Source: an uncultured Demequina sp.
GTDB taxonomy: Bacteria > Actinomycetota > Actinomycetes > Actinomycetales > Demequinaceae
NCBI GenBank assembly: GCA_937925595.1
Contig: CALALQ010000049.1
Span: forward strand, 1 to 38,129
Length of the DNA: 38,129 nt
Reading direction: 5' to 3'
Below, one piece after another: positions 1 to 8,400 of this stretch. Made by a program: the position numbers and the translations under genes. The notes beneath the pieces were generated by a model. That model had not been told where the DNA came from. It saw only the letters and a program-made list of their open reading frames with translations, and did no database searches. The first letter of the stretch is position 1. Every line of letters starts with the position of its first letter.

Positions 1-31
1 CGTTGATGGCGGCCTTGGCATGGGTCACTGA
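1..31 (+). CDS. fabG: 3-oxoacyl-ACP reductase FabG, C-terminal end only
   Basis: The first complete codons (frame starting at base 2) read VDGGLGMGH followed by TGA at 29-31. This is the typical C-terminus of the short-chain reductase FabG/MabA, which reduces 3-oxoacyl-ACP in type II fatty acid synthesis. It lies 47 bases before fabI, matching the mabA-inhA operon order known from mycobacteria and relatives. Only nine residues are visible, so the call rests on this tail plus the neighbour. Confidence 0.75.
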   Translation, partial: VDGGLGMGH

Positions 32-78
32 CCCGTATTCGGTTTCCGAGCAAGTACGCTCACGACGAGGAGGACACA

Positions 79-846
79 ATGGGCATTCTTGAGGGCAAGA
101 ACATTCTGGTGACGGGCGTCCTGACCGAGGGCTCGATCGCGTTCGACGTGGCACGCCTGTGCCAGCAGGAGGGCGCCACCGTGGTGCTCACCGGTGTGGG
201 TCGCACCCTCAAGGTCACCCAGGCGATGGGTCGCCGCCTTCCCGTGGAAGCGAAGGTCGTCGAGCTCGACGTCACCAACCCCGAGCAGCTCGCTTCGCTT
301 GCCGACGCTGTGCGTGAGCACGTGCCCCACATCGATGGAGCGGTGCACTCCATTGGATTCGCGCCGCAGACGGTCATGGGCGGCAACTTCATGTCTGGCC
401 AGTGGGACGACGTCGCGGTGGCGATGCACATCTCCGCGTATTCGCTCAAGGCGCTTGCCGAGGCCGCGCTGCCCCTGATGACGAACGGCGGCTCCATTGT
501 GGGCCTCACCTTCGATGCTCGCTTCGCGTGGCCCGTGTACGACTGGATGGGCGTGGCGAAGGCCGCGTTCGAGTCCGTCAACCGCTACCTCGCTCGTGAC
601 CTCGGCCCGCAGGGCATCCGCTGCAACGTGGTCTCCGCGGGACCGCTCAAGACCACTGCCGCCAAGCACATCCCCGGCTTCGAGCAGATGGAGGGCAGCT
701 GGAGCGACCGTGCGCCGCTTGGCTGGGACTCCGACGACACCGAGCCTGCCGCCCGCGCTGTCACCGCTCTGCTGAGTGACTGGTTCCCCGCCACCACCGG
801 CGAGATGATCCACGTCGACGGCGGCGTTCACGCGATGGGCTCCTGA
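79..846 (+). CDS. fabI: NADH-dependent enoyl-ACP reductase (InhA/FabI type)
   Basis: This cytoplasmic short-chain dehydrogenase-like enzyme should reduce the trans-2-enoyl-ACP double bond in the last step of the fatty acid elongation cycle. The 255-residue protein opens with the family's atypical nucleotide-binding segment (GVLTEGSIAFDVAR). It has the FabI/InhA-type Tyr-x6-Lys pair in YDWMGVAK (Tyr154, Lys161), as in InhA Tyr158/Lys165, and ends with a GEMIHVDGG segment. Length fits the family. The ATG is preceded by a strong ribosome binding site, GAGGAGG at 67-73, five bases upstream. It follows the fabG end and is followed after three bases by a phosphohistidine phosphatase, so the genes probably share a transcript. 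Confidence 0.95.
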   Translation: MGILEGKNILVTGVLTEGSIAFDVARLCQQEGATVVLTGVGRTLKVTQAMGRRLPVEAKVVELDVTNPEQLASLADAVREHVPHIDGAVHSIGFAPQTVMGGNFMSGQWDDVAVAMHISAYSLKALAEAALPLMTNGGSIVGLTFDARFAWPVYDWMGVAKAAFESVNRYLARDLGPQGIRCNVVSAGPLKTTAAKHIPGFEQMEGSWSDRAPLGWDSDDTEPAARAVTALLSDWFPATTGEMIHVDGGVHAMGS

Positions 847-849
847 CGC

Positions 850-1359
850 ATGACGCGCATCGTCCTCATTCGTCACGCCAAGGCCGAGGCGCCGCGACCC
901 GGTCTCGACGACCACGACCGCGCACTCACACTTGAGGGCCGGTCCTCGGCGTCGGCACTCGGTGAGGCGCTCCTCGAGGCGGGAATCACGCTCGATGTGG
1001 TGCTCGTCTCGAGCGCAGTGCGCACCCAGCAGACGTGGAAGCTGCTTGAGCAGTCCTTCCCGGAAGCGGAGGTCCGCACCGTTCCCGCGCTCTATGAGAC
1101 CCATGTGGGCGGACTGATCGCCGCGCTCCAAGAGCTCGACGTGGAGGGCACGATTGCCGTCGTTGGCCATGAGCCCACGATGTCGGCCTCCGCCGCGTGG
1201 CTTGCTGGCCCGGGCTCGGACACCGCGGCGCTCAAGCGCGTCGCCCACGGACTGCCCACGGGCACCGCGGCGCTCATCGACTACGAAGGTCCGCTGAGCG
1301 ACCTCGCGCAGCGCGCCGGAGTGCTCACCGGAGTGTGCTCGTCCCACTCGCACTTCTGA
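850..1359 (+). CDS. SixA-like histidine phosphatase family protein
   Basis: A 169-residue member of the histidine phosphatase (phosphoglycerate mutase-like) superfamily, SixA branch. The N-terminal LIRHAKAE motif carries the Arg8-His9 pair that forms the phosphohistidine intermediate, and VGHEPT carries the second conserved histidine (His107). SixA-type enzymes remove phosphate from phosphohistidine on partner proteins, but the substrate here cannot be told from sequence. The gene starts three bases after the fabI stop and its TGA overlaps the ATG of the next gene (TGATG at 1357-1361), so it is probably translated with both neighbours. The C-terminal 15 or so residues, ending SSHSHF, look non-conserved. 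Confidence 0.85.
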   Translation: MTRIVLIRHAKAEAPRPGLDDHDRALTLEGRSSASALGEALLEAGITLDVVLVSSAVRTQQTWKLLEQSFPEAEVRTVPALYETHVGGLIAALQELDVEGTIAVVGHEPTMSASAAWLAGPGSDTAALKRVAHGLPTGTAALIDYEGPLSDLAQRAGVLTGVCSSHSHF

Positions 1360-2042
1360 TGGACCTCGCGTCTCACATCGCCCTCGACGAGGGTCGCCGT
1401 GACGATGCCCTCGCGATCGCGCGCAGTCGCCGCGTCGACGCCCAGGATCTGCTGGGAGAGTCCCTCTTCCTTGAGGCACTCGCTGCCGCAAGGGACGCCG
1501 AGGAGGTCGAGCGCATCCGCTGGTGGCTGCTGCGCTGGTCACCGCGACACGACGAGGGCGTCGTGTACTCCTGCGGCACCAGGGTGTCCGCGTACGCGGT
1601 GTACGCGGCAGTGCCGGCTCTGGTGTTGACGAGGGACTTTGCACCTGCAGACATGCAGTACCGCATGCTTCGCGAGCACTTGTGGGACCCGGACGCGGGC
1701 CTGTACCGCGATAGTTGCGACCTCGAGAACTCCGCAGCTGAGGATGAGCCAGCCACAGCGTCGGGCAATGGCGCGGTGGCCGCAGGGATCGCGAGGGCGC
1801 TGCGCATAGGAGGCGACGGCGTGCCGCCACAGGTGCGCGGTCGCTGGCAGGAGAACACGCGGGACCTCCTCGACGCCGCAGCGCAGCTGGCCGACGCTGG
1901 GCTTGCGTATGCGGCGTTCGTTGGCGTCGCGGATGGCTGGCTTGAGGCGCGCTGCGCGCAGTTGGCGCGAGACTGGCTTGCCGCGGACCCGGACGGTCCG
2001 TTCGCGCCGCTTGCGCGCGCGGCCGCCCGTGCCCACCCCTGA
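1359..2042 (+). CDS. Hypothetical protein, alpha-helical, unknown function
   Basis: This frame encodes a 227-residue, mostly helical protein from the ATG at 1359, which overlaps the stop of the SixA-like gene by one base. An upstream extension of the frame to 1197 lies inside the phosphatase gene and was discarded. No signal peptide or membrane segment is visible. Tryptophan- and arginine-rich segments (ERIRWWLLRWSP) and a SGNGAVAAGIARALR stretch weakly recall alpha/alpha-barrel glycoside hydrolases such as GH88/GH105, but the resemblance is too thin to assign a function. Coupling to the phosphatase suggests co-expression. Confidence 0.7.
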   Translation: MDLASHIALDEGRRDDALAIARSRRVDAQDLLGESLFLEALAAARDAEEVERIRWWLLRWSPRHDEGVVYSCGTRVSAYAVYAAVPALVLTRDFAPADMQYRMLREHLWDPDAGLYRDSCDLENSAAEDEPATASGNGAVAAGIARALRIGGDGVPPQVRGRWQENTRDLLDAAAQLADAGLAYAAFVGVADGWLEARCAQLARDWLAADPDGPFAPLARAAARAHP

Positions 2043-2131
2043 TGGTGGATGCTGCCCGGTCTGCCTCCCGCGCACGTCCTAATGGTGGATGTTGCCGACT
2101 CTTGAGGCCTAGACCGGGCGAAATCCACCAT
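2042..2131. repeat. Three-copy ATGGTGGAT repeat forming an inverted repeat at a convergent gene junction
   Basis: ATGGTGGATnnnGCC occurs on the plus strand at 2042 and again at 2082, and on the minus strand in the serB tail (2111-2131). The outer copies, 2042-2062 and the reverse complement of 2111-2131, match at 18 of 21 bases and could form a long hairpin between the two convergent genes. The minus-strand copy encodes the last SerB residues and its stop. It may act as a bidirectional terminator, or be a small repeat that spread into the junction. Confidence 0.6.
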
Positions 2132-2753
2132 CTAGAAGGTAGGGGAGGGCGTTGTCGAGGCGGCCGTTGATCGCGATGTCGGCCTGCTCCTGCACCACGG
2201 GCTTTGCGTTGTAGGCGATCCCAAGGCCAGCGGCTGCCATCATGGCGAGGTCATTGGCGCCATCGCCGATCGCCACGACATCCTCGATCGGGATGCCCAG
2301 CTCCGCGGCGTACTCTCGCAGCGCATGTTCCTTGCCTTCGCGGTCCACGATGGGCCCCACGGTGCGGCCCGTGAGCACGCCGTTCTCCACCTCAAGCCTG
2401 TTGGCGCGGAAGCGGGTGATGCCAAGGTGCTCGGCGAGGGGCGTGAGGATCTCGATGAAGCCGCCGGAGACGAGCGCCACCTCCCAGCCTGCCTCCCTGA
2501 CCGTGGAGATCAGCTCCTCGGCGCCAGGGGAGAGTTCGAGCTCGTTGTAGACGTCGGCGAACACCGAGTCAGGGACCCCGGCGAGAGTCGCGACACGCTC
2601 TCGCAGTGAGTCAGCGAAGTCGACCTCGCCGCGCATCGCCGCCTCGGTGATGCGCTGCACCTCATCGCGAGTTCCTGCGCGCTCCGCGATGAGTTCGATG
2701 ACCTCCGCGGTGATGAGCGTCGAGTCGACGTCCAGGACCAGCAGCCGGGTCAT
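2109..2753 (-). CDS. serB: Phosphoserine phosphatase SerB (HAD family, no ACT domain)
   Basis: The 214-residue protein has the HAD phosphatase motifs of SerB. Motif I is DVDST (Asp8, Asp10), motif II is VSGG (Ser96), and motif III is [10 protein letters not shown] (163-172). It should hydrolyse O-phosphoserine to serine in the last step of serine synthesis. It lacks the N-terminal ACT domains found in long SerB2-type proteins and is close to the minimal catalytic length. The ATG at 2753 overlaps the glgC stop by four bases (ATGA), so it is probably translated by coupling after glgC. A longer reading to 2957 lies inside glgC and was rejected. The C-terminal codons lie in the 2042-2131 repeat. 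Confidence 0.93.
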   Translation of the reverse strand: MTRLLVLDVDSTLITAEVIELIAERAGTRDEVQRITEAAMRGEVDFADSLRERVATLAGVPDSVFADVYNELELSPGAEELISTVREAGWEVALVSGGFIEILTPLAEHLGITRFRANRLEVENGVLTGRTVGPIVDREGKEHALREYAAELGIPIEDVVAIGDGANDLAMMAAAGLGIAYNAKPVVQEQADIAINGRLDNALPYLLDGGFRPV

Positions 2754-3991
2754 GAAGTGACCACAGTGCCCTTCGCGACCACCGTGATGCCGGACTCCGT
2801 GACCGTGAAGCCGCGAGCGAGGTCGTGCTCTCGGTCGATGCCGATGCGCGCGCCCTCTTCCACGATCACGTTCTTGTCGACGATCGCGCGGTGGATCTGC
2901 GCGTGACGGCTCACGTGCACGCCATCGAGCAGCACTGAGTCGGACACCGTCGACCACGAGTGCAGTCGCACGCCGGGGGACAGCACGGAACCCGTGACAG
3001 TGGCGCCGGACACGATGACTCCAGGCGAGACGATCGAGTCCGCGGCGTGGCCAAGGCGGCCCTCCTCGGAGTGAATGAACTTCGCGGGAGGCGCGGTGAT
3101 GAGTCCCTGGTGAATGGGCCAGTGCGAGTTGTAGACGTTGAACACCGGCATGACCGCGATGAGGTCCTGGTGGGCCTCGTAGTACGAGTCCAGGGTTCCC
3201 ACGTCGCGCCAGTAGTCACGGTCGCGGTCGGTTGAGCCGGGAACGTCGTTGTGGCGGAAGTCGTAGAAGCCGCACTCGCCACGCTCGACGAAGTAGGGGA
3301 CGATGTCGCCGCCCATGTCGTGCTTAGAGCCCACCTTGTCGGCGTCGTAAGCGAGCGCCTCAAGCAGCGCATCGGTGCTGGCGACGTAGTTGCCCATCGA
3401 CGCGAGCACCTCGCCGGGGCTGTCCGCGAGTCCCTCAGGGTTCTTGGGCTTCTCAAGGAACGCGCGCACGCGGCTGGGGTCCTCGGGGTCGATGTCGATG
3501 ACGCCGAGTTCGGGAGCGAGCCCGATGGGCTGTCGGATGCCGGCGATCGAGAACGCGGCACCGGATGCCACGTGGGCATCGACCATCTGCGAGAAGTCCA
3601 TGCGGTAGACGTGGTCCGCGCCAACGACCACCACGATGTCGGGGCGCTCGTCCTCGATGATGTTCACGCACTGGTAGATCGCGTCAGCGCTGCCCAGGTA
3701 CCAGTGGGGGCCGCGGCGCTGCTGAGCGGGCACCGGTGCCACATAGTTGCCGAGCAGCGGCGACATGCGCCACGTCCTCGCGATGTGGCGGTCCAGAGAG
3801 TGCGACTTGTACTGCGTCAGCACCACGACATGCAGGTAGCGGGAGTTGATGACGTTGCTGAGCGCGAAGTCCACGAGCCGGTAGGTGCCGCCAAAGGGAA
3901 CAGCGGGCTTGGCTCGGGCCGCAGTGAGGGGCATGAGGCGCTTGCCCTCTCCTCCGGCGAGAACGATGGCGAGGACTTTGGGCGCTGGCAT
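2750..3991 (-). CDS. glgC: Glucose-1-phosphate adenylyltransferase (ADP-glucose pyrophosphorylase)
   Basis: The 413-residue enzyme makes ADP-glucose from glucose-1-phosphate and ATP, the committed step of bacterial glycogen synthesis. The N-terminal nucleotidyltransferase signature [14 protein letters not shown] is followed by [15 protein letters not shown] and SNVINS. The C-terminal third shows the left-handed beta-helix type repeats ([24 protein letters not shown]). Length is typical. It diverges from glgA/glgM across a 72-base gap, as in Mycobacterium tuberculosis Rv1213/Rv1212c. The start lacks a clear ribosome binding site but has a TATGCT hexamer (3998-4003) six bases upstream, consistent with a leaderless mRNA. 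Downstream it overlaps serB by four bases. Confidence 0.96.
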   Translation of the reverse strand: MPAPKVLAIVLAGGEGKRLMPLTAARAKPAVPFGGTYRLVDFALSNVINSRYLHVVVLTQYKSHSLDRHIARTWRMSPLLGNYVAPVPAQQRRGPHWYLGSADAIYQCVNIIEDERPDIVVVVGADHVYRMDFSQMVDAHVASGAAFSIAGIRQPIGLAPELGVIDIDPEDPSRVRAFLEKPKNPEGLADSPGEVLASMGNYVASTDALLEALAYDADKVGSKHDMGGDIVPYFVERGECGFYDFRHNDVPGSTDRDRDYWRDVGTLDSYYEAHQDLIAVMPVFNVYNSHWPIHQGLITAPPAKFIHSEEGRLGHAADSIVSPGVIVSGATVTGSVLSPGVRLHSWSTVSDSVLLDGVHVSRHAQIHRAIVDKNVIVEEGARIGIDREHDLARGFTVTESGITVVAKGTVVTS

Positions 3992-4063
3992 GTTCCCAGC
4001 ATAGGCGGCGAACGCTGGCCCGGGCTGGGCTTGTCACCGTGTCGGGGGCACTACGTTGGGTAT
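3992..4063. promoter_or_regulatory. Divergent glgC / glgA promoter region with leaderless-type -10 boxes
   Basis: This 72-base gap separates the two divergent glycogen genes. On the minus strand TATGCT (3998-4003) lies six bases before the glgC ATG. On the plus strand TACGTT (4052-4057) lies six bases before the glgA ATG. Neither start has a Shine-Dalgarno sequence, so both transcripts probably begin at or next to the start codon. No clear -35 elements were recognised. Confidence 0.5.
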
Positions 4064-5266
4064 ATGCGCGTAGACCTTCTCACCCGCGAGTACCCGCCGC
4101 ACATCTATGGAGGCGCGGGCGTCCACGTCACTGAGCTCGCCGCAGTGCTGCGCTCGCACATCGATGTGCGGGTCAGGGCCTTCGACGGCCCTCGCGAAGA
4201 GCCCGGCGTGTTCGGCTACGACGCCCTTGGCGGCGGTGTTGGAGACTCCTCTCTCGACGTGCTCGCCCACAACCTGCCCATGGCGCGCGACTGCGCCGGT
4301 GCCGACCTCGTTCACTCGCACACCTGGTACGCCAACATGGCGGGCCACCTTGCGAAGACGCTGCACGGCGTCCCGCACGTGCTGAGCGCCCATTCGCTTG
4401 AGCCGCTGCGCCCGTGGAAGGCGGAGCAGCTTGGCGGCGGCTATCGCGTGTCCAGCTGGATCGAGAAGACCGCATACGAGGCTGCGGACGCGATCATCGC
4501 TGTGAGCGCTGGCATGCGCGAGGACGTGCTGCGGTGCTATCCAGCGCTCGATCCCGATCTCGTCCACGTGATTCACAATGGCATCGACGTCGCGGCATGG
4601 GCGCCGCCGGAAACTGATGAGGACAGGGCCGCGGCCGACGCTGTGGTCGCCGAGTGGGGAATCGATCGTTCTCGCCCTGCCGTGGTCTTCGTGGGGCGGA
4701 TCACCAGGCAGAAGGGACTTCCGTACTTCCTGCGTGCCGTCGAGCGGCTCCCCAACGACATTCAGGTGGTGCTGTGCGCCGGGGCCCCGGACACGAAGGA
4801 GATCGCGGAGGAGGTCTCGAACGCGGTAGCCAAACTGCAGGAGACCCGCGACGGGGTGATCTGGATCGAGAAGATGCTTCCCCGCGCCGAGCTCATCGCG
4901 GTGATCGACGCCTGCACCGTGTTCGTGTGCCCCTCCATCTATGAGCCGCTCGGCATCGTCAACCTCGAGGCCATGGCGGTGGGCAAGCCCGTTGTCGCCT
5001 CGGCGACCGGCGGCATCCCGGAGGTCGTCGTCGACGGCGTGACGGGCCGCCTCGTGCCGCTCGATCAGATGACGGACGGCACAGGCACGCCGCTGAAGCC
5101 CGACGAGTTCGTCGCGGACCTGGCCGACGCTCTGGCCGCCGTTGCGCTCGATGCCGAGACAGCGTCGGGCATGGGAATGGCGGGCCGAGACCGGGCAGCC
5201 GAGCACTTCTCGTGGACCGCGATCGGCGACAGGACGCTCGACCTCTACCGCTCAATTGTTCGATAG
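4064..5266 (+). CDS. glgA: GT4 glycogen synthase / maltose-1-phosphate synthase (GlgA/GlgM type)
   Basis: A 400-residue GT-B glycosyltransferase of family GT4. It opens MRVDLLTREYPPHIYGGAGVHV, the actinobacterial glycogen synthase N-terminus, and has the GT4 donor-site segment YEPLGIVNLEAMAVGKPVV with its E-x7-E pair. In mycobacteria the gene paired with glgC in this way (Rv1212c) was renamed glgM because it uses ADP-glucose and glucose-1-phosphate to make maltose-1-phosphate for the GlgE pathway. Either activity fits here, and glgE is not in the window. The start at 4064 is chosen over an in-frame extension to 3251 that runs antisense through glgC. A TACGTT box six bases upstream suggests a leaderless start. 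Confidence 0.9.
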   Translation: MRVDLLTREYPPHIYGGAGVHVTELAAVLRSHIDVRVRAFDGPREEPGVFGYDALGGGVGDSSLDVLAHNLPMARDCAGADLVHSHTWYANMAGHLAKTLHGVPHVLSAHSLEPLRPWKAEQLGGGYRVSSWIEKTAYEAADAIIAVSAGMREDVLRCYPALDPDLVHVIHNGIDVAAWAPPETDEDRAAADAVVAEWGIDRSRPAVVFVGRITRQKGLPYFLRAVERLPNDIQVVLCAGAPDTKEIAEEVSNAVAKLQETRDGVIWIEKMLPRAELIAVIDACTVFVCPSIYEPLGIVNLEAMAVGKPVVASATGGIPEVVVDGVTGRLVPLDQMTDGTGTPLKPDEFVADLADALAAVALDAETASGMGMAGRDRAAEHFSWTAIGDRTLDLYRSIVR

Positions 5267-5275
5267 GCTCGACAT

Positions 5276-6067
5276 ATGACAGAGGTGTTGGCGTTCGAGG
5301 GTGTGACACTCACCAGAGACGGCAACGAGATCCTGCGTGGCATCGACCTTCACGTTGACGGATCCGACCGCTGGGTGGTGCTTGGGCCCAATGGTGCGGG
5401 AAAGACTTCTCTGATCTCCATCGCCGCCGCGCGGTCGCATCCCAGTTCGGGAACCGCGCGCGTGCTGGGCGAAGTGCTTGGCGAGGCGGACACCCAGGAG
5501 CTGCGCATCCGCGTTGGCCTGTCGAGCGCGACGCTTGCCGACCGCATCCCGCCGGACGAGAAGGTGCATGACGTCGTCATGACGGCGGCGCACGGCATCA
5601 CCGGTCGCTGGCGCGAGGACTACGAAGAGCTTGATGAGGACCGGGCCGCGGCGCTGCTCCTCGCCTTTGGCATGGAGGGCTTCGCGGATCGCGAGTTCTG
5701 GACCCTCTCCGAGGGGGAGCGCAAGCGAGTGCAGATCGCTCGCGCGCTCATGCCCGACCCCGAGCTGCTGCTTCTCGACGAGCCGGCCGCGGGACTTGAC
5801 CTCGGTGGCCGCGAGGAGCTGCTGCTGGCGCTCACGGAGCTTGCGGGAGACCGCCGCTCGCCGGCGATCGTCCTGGTCACCCACCACGTTGAGGAGATTC
5901 CCGTAGGGTTCACTCACGTGCTGCTGATGCGAGGGGGACAAGTGGTCGCCGCAGGTCCGCTGGGCGAGGTGCTCACCGCAGAGAACCTGTCCACGACGTA
6001 CTCCATGCCGGTGGAGCTCGTCTCGGAGCACGGGCGCTACACGGCGCGCCGGGCGCAGCAGGGTTAA
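5276..6067 (+). CDS. ABC transporter-type ATPase, no permease nearby
   Basis: The 263-residue protein is a single ABC ATPase domain with Walker A GPNGAGKT (37-44), ABC signature LSEGE (144-148) and Walker B LLLLDEP (164-170), followed by a switch histidine in VTHHVEEIP. The HHVEEIP ending resembles the YlmA/ModF-like soluble ATPases. No permease or binding-protein gene is adjacent, so it may be a cytoplasmic ATPase or pair with a distant permease. The ATG lies nine bases after the glgA stop and has TAGGCT (5264-5269) six bases upstream, which overlaps the end of glgA and fits a leaderless promoter. NfeD and SPFH genes follow closely. Confidence 0.85.
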   Translation: MTEVLAFEGVTLTRDGNEILRGIDLHVDGSDRWVVLGPNGAGKTSLISIAAARSHPSSGTARVLGEVLGEADTQELRIRVGLSSATLADRIPPDEKVHDVVMTAAHGITGRWREDYEELDEDRAAALLLAFGMEGFADREFWTLSEGERKRVQIARALMPDPELLLLDEPAAGLDLGGREELLLALTELAGDRRSPAIVLVTHHVEEIPVGFTHVLLMRGGQVVAAGPLGEVLTAENLSTTYSMPVELVSEHGRYTARRAQQG

Positions 6068-6078
6068 GGGAGGCTGAG

Positions 6079-6510
6079 ATGGATTCAATGTGGTGGTTCG
6101 TGGGGGCGATGGTGCTTGGCATCCTCGAGATCTTCACGGTTGACCTGACCTTCGCGATGCTCGCGGGCGGTGCCCTTGTTGCGGGCACCGTGTCGCTGCT
6201 TGGCGCACCGCTGTGGGCGGCGATCCTGACGTTCGCCCTCGTGTCCGCGGTGCTGCTGTTTGTGGCGCGGCCCGCTCTGCATCGCCACTTCCGCACGGGC
6301 CCAATCGTGACCGGTGCTGCCGCCCTCGTGGGCCGCACCGCGATCGCGCTCGACGAGGTCACCACGCGCTCGGGCCGAGTCAAGCTCAATGGCGAGGTGT
6401 GGACCGCGCGCACCAAGGCCGGCGCCATCTTGGAAGACGAGTACGCAGTGGTAGTTGAGATCAATGGGGCGACGGCAATCGTCGAGCCCAAGCCAACGGA
6501 AGAGAGTTAA
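6079..6510 (+). CDS. NfeD-like membrane protein with C-terminal OB-fold
   Basis: The 143-residue protein has two or three hydrophobic segments in its first 65 residues (for example WWFVGAMVLGILEIFTVDL and LWAAILTFALVSAVLLFVA). A soluble C-terminal half follows with the NfeD-type OB-fold pattern (ALVGRTAIALDEVTT...GEVWTARTKAG). NfeD short forms are encoded next to SPFH/stomatin proteins in many bacteria and are thought to work with them in membrane microdomains. That is the case here: the SPFH gene begins three bases after this stop. A purine-rich GGGAGG ribosome site lies just before the ATG. It probably sits in one transcript with the ABC ATPase upstream. Confidence 0.88.
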   Translation: MDSMWWFVGAMVLGILEIFTVDLTFAMLAGGALVAGTVSLLGAPLWAAILTFALVSAVLLFVARPALHRHFRTGPIVTGAAALVGRTAIALDEVTTRSGRVKLNGEVWTARTKAGAILEDEYAVVVEINGATAIVEPKPTEES

Positions 6511-6513
6511 GTC

Positions 6514-7599
6514 ATGGGTGGGAACTTCGGCGAGATCGTCCTCGCGATCGTCATTCTGTTCTTTGCACTGTGGGTCGTCATCGCGATCGCGAAGTCGATC
6601 ATCGTGGTGCGTCAGACGCAGGCGTACATCGTGGAGCGACTCGGTCGCTACAACCGCACCATGGACGCGGGTCTGCACTTCCTGGTGCCCTTCATCGACA
6701 AGGTGCGTCACAAGGTGGACCTGCGCGAGCTCGTCTACTCGTTCCCGCCGCAGTCCGTGATCACCTCGGACAACCTGGTGGTGGACATCGACTCCGTCAT
6801 CTACTTCCAGGTCACCGACCCCAAGGCGGCCGTCTACGAGATCGCCAACTACATCACCGGTGTGGAGCAGCTGACCACCACGACGCTTCGTAACATCGTC
6901 GGAACCATGGACCTTGAGCAGACGCTCACGAGCCGTGACCAAATCAACGGTCAGCTGCGCGGAGTGCTCGACGAGGCCACCGGCAAGTGGGGCATCCGCG
7001 TCAACCGCGTTGAGCTGAAGGCCATTGAGCCGCCCATGTCCATCAAAGACTCGATGGAGAAGCAGATGCGTGCCGAGCGTGACCGCCGTGCCGCGATCCT
7101 CAACGCGGAGGGCATTAAGCAGTCGGCGATTCTCACCGCTGAAGGTGAGAAGCAGTCCGCGATCCTCAAGGCCGAGGGTGAGGCGCAGTCCAAGATCCTC
7201 CGTGCAGAGGGTGAGGCGAAGGCGATCCTCCAGGTGTTCGACGCCATCCACGAGGGTGACGCGGACTCCAAGCTGCTCGCGTACCAGTACCTGCAGATGC
7301 TTCCCGAAATCGCCAAGAACGAGTCCAACAAGGTGTGGTTCGTGCCCACCGAGTTCACGGGCGCCCTCAAGGCGGTCGCTGCGGGCTTCGGCGCCGAGGA
7401 TGTTCCCGAGCCGCTCAAGCGTGCAACGGCCAAGAAGCGCACTTCGCGCATCACGTCTGCTCTTGCTGACCCGCGTGCGGCCCTCGAAGAGGCCCGTCGC
7501 ATGGCAGAAGAGGTCACCGAAGACGCGGAGACGCACGGCGTTGCCTCCGGCAAGCCGTTCGACCCCGAGGCGGAGAAGGGCCAGAACCCGCCCGCGTGA
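6514..7599 (+). CDS. SPFH/Band 7 membrane protein (slipin/QmcA type)
   Basis: The 361-residue protein begins with one transmembrane helix (about residues 7-32). A stomatin/prohibitin SPFH domain follows (VVRQTQAYIVERLGRY, then DNLVVDIDSVIYFQVTDP and RNIVGTMDLEQTLTSRD). A helical region after the SPFH domain contains four near-identical 11-residue repeats (residues 194-237). Such proteins oligomerise at the membrane and scaffold microdomains or proteases. The C-terminal tail (about 60 residues, KRATAKKRTSRITSALAD onward) is charged and looks poorly conserved. It is translationally close to the NfeD partner upstream, and its TGA overlaps the GTG of the RNA methyltransferase downstream. Confidence 0.92.
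   Translation: MGGNFGEIVLAIVILFFALWVVIAIAKSIIVVRQTQAYIVERLGRYNRTMDAGLHFLVPFIDKVRHKVDLRELVYSFPPQSVITSDNLVVDIDSVIYFQVTDPKAAVYEIANYITGVEQLTTTTLRNIVGTMDLEQTLTSRDQINGQLRGVLDEATGKWGIRVNRVELKAIEPPMSIKDSMEKQMRAERDRRAAILNAEGIKQSAILTAEGEKQSAILKAEGEAQSKILRAEGEAKAILQVFDAIHEGDADSKLLAYQYLQMLPEIAKNESNKVWFVPTEFTGALKAVAAGFGAEDVPEPLKRATAKKRTSRITSALADPRAALEEARRMAEEVTEDAETHGVASGKPFDPEAEKGQNPPA
7093..7224 (+). repeat. Four tandem 33-base repeats inside the SPFH gene
   Basis: Four in-frame 33-base units (7093, 7126, 7159, 7192) encode AILNAEGIKQS, AILTAEGEKQS, AILKAEGEAQS and KILRAEGEAKA. The eleven-residue period fits a right-handed coiled-coil stalk, which slipin/flotillin proteins use to oligomerise. Near-identity at the DNA level leaves room for repeat gain or loss. 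Confidence 0.8.
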
Positions 7600-8381
7600 A
7601 CGTAAGCGAGGAGGTGCTGCTCGCGGACTATCGCGGGCTCACCGACGTCGCGCTGCGGCGATCTCTCGAGGTTGAGCGCGGCCTGTATATGGCTGAAGGT
7701 GCCAAGGTCATCGCTCGAGCGGTGGCTGCGGGGCATAAGCCGCGGTCCGTGCTGTGCTCGCCTCGGTGGGTCGATTCCGTGGTTCCGCTCCTCCCGCCGA
7801 GCACCCCCGTGCTGGTGCGCGGCGAGGAGGACCTTGAGCAGATCACGGGCTTCAACGTGCACCGCGGCGCTTTGGCGGCAATGGAACGCCCGACGCTGCC
7901 CTCCTTGGGCGACCTGGTCGCCTCCGCGCGGCGAGTGGTGGTGCTCGAAGACATCGTCGATCACACGAATGTTGGGGCGATCTTCCGCTCTGCTGCGGGG
8001 ATCGGCGCGGACGCCGTGGTGGTCTCGCAGGCGTGTGCGGATCCGCTCTACCGGCGATCCGTGAAGGTGTCCATGGGGACCGTATTCCAGGTGCCGTGGA
8101 CGCGCGCTGAATCGTGGCCCGGTGCGCTGGACGAACTGCGTGCGCTGGGGTTTGTCGTGGCCGGTCTCGCGCTCGAGCCCGGCGCAGTGCCGCTCGATGA
8201 GTTTGCCGCCTCCCATCGCGATGACCGCGTCGCGCTCCTCATGGGTACTGAAGGCGACGGGCTGACGCGCGCCGCGCTCGACCATGTGGATGCGACCGTG
8301 GTGATCCCCATGCACGGGGGAGTGGACTCGCTCAACGTGGCCGCAGCGTCGGCCGTGGCAATGTGGGAGCTGCGCTCCTAG
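7596..8381 (+). CDS. TrmH/SpoU-family RNA 2'-O-methyltransferase
   Basis: The 261-residue protein fits the SPOUT superfamily. An N-terminal substrate-binding segment (RSLEVERGLYMAEGAKVIARAV) is followed by a SpoU domain. The conserved pieces of that domain are LEDIVDHTNVGAIFRSAAGIGADAVVVS, then LLMGTEGDGL and VVIPMHGGVDSLNVAAASAVAMWE. Together these form the knotted S-adenosylmethionine site. The target is probably a ribose in rRNA or tRNA and cannot be specified. The GTG start overlaps the SPFH stop as GTGA, suggesting coupled translation. A second in-frame GTG at 7614 is possible but has its purine-rich stretch too close. Confidence 0.9.
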   Translation: MNVSEEVLLADYRGLTDVALRRSLEVERGLYMAEGAKVIARAVAAGHKPRSVLCSPRWVDSVVPLLPPSTPVLVRGEEDLEQITGFNVHRGALAAMERPTLPSLGDLVASARRVVVLEDIVDHTNVGAIFRSAAGIGADAVVVSQACADPLYRRSVKVSMGTVFQVPWTRAESWPGALDELRALGFVVAGLALEPGAVPLDEFAASHRDDRVALLMGTEGDGLTRAALDHVDATVVIPMHGGVDSLNVAAASAVAMWELRS

Positions 8382-8400
8382 ATCAGCCTGTGGCGCTAAC

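Noticed and set aside
25..1830. 601-codon minus-strand open frame
   Set aside because: Antisense to fabI, the SixA-like gene and the next gene; composition is Arg/Gly-rich shadow sequence with no recognisable motif.
3251..4063. N-terminal extension of the glgA frame
   Set aside because: It runs antisense through glgC, and the GT4 family start MRVDLLTREYPP is at 4064.
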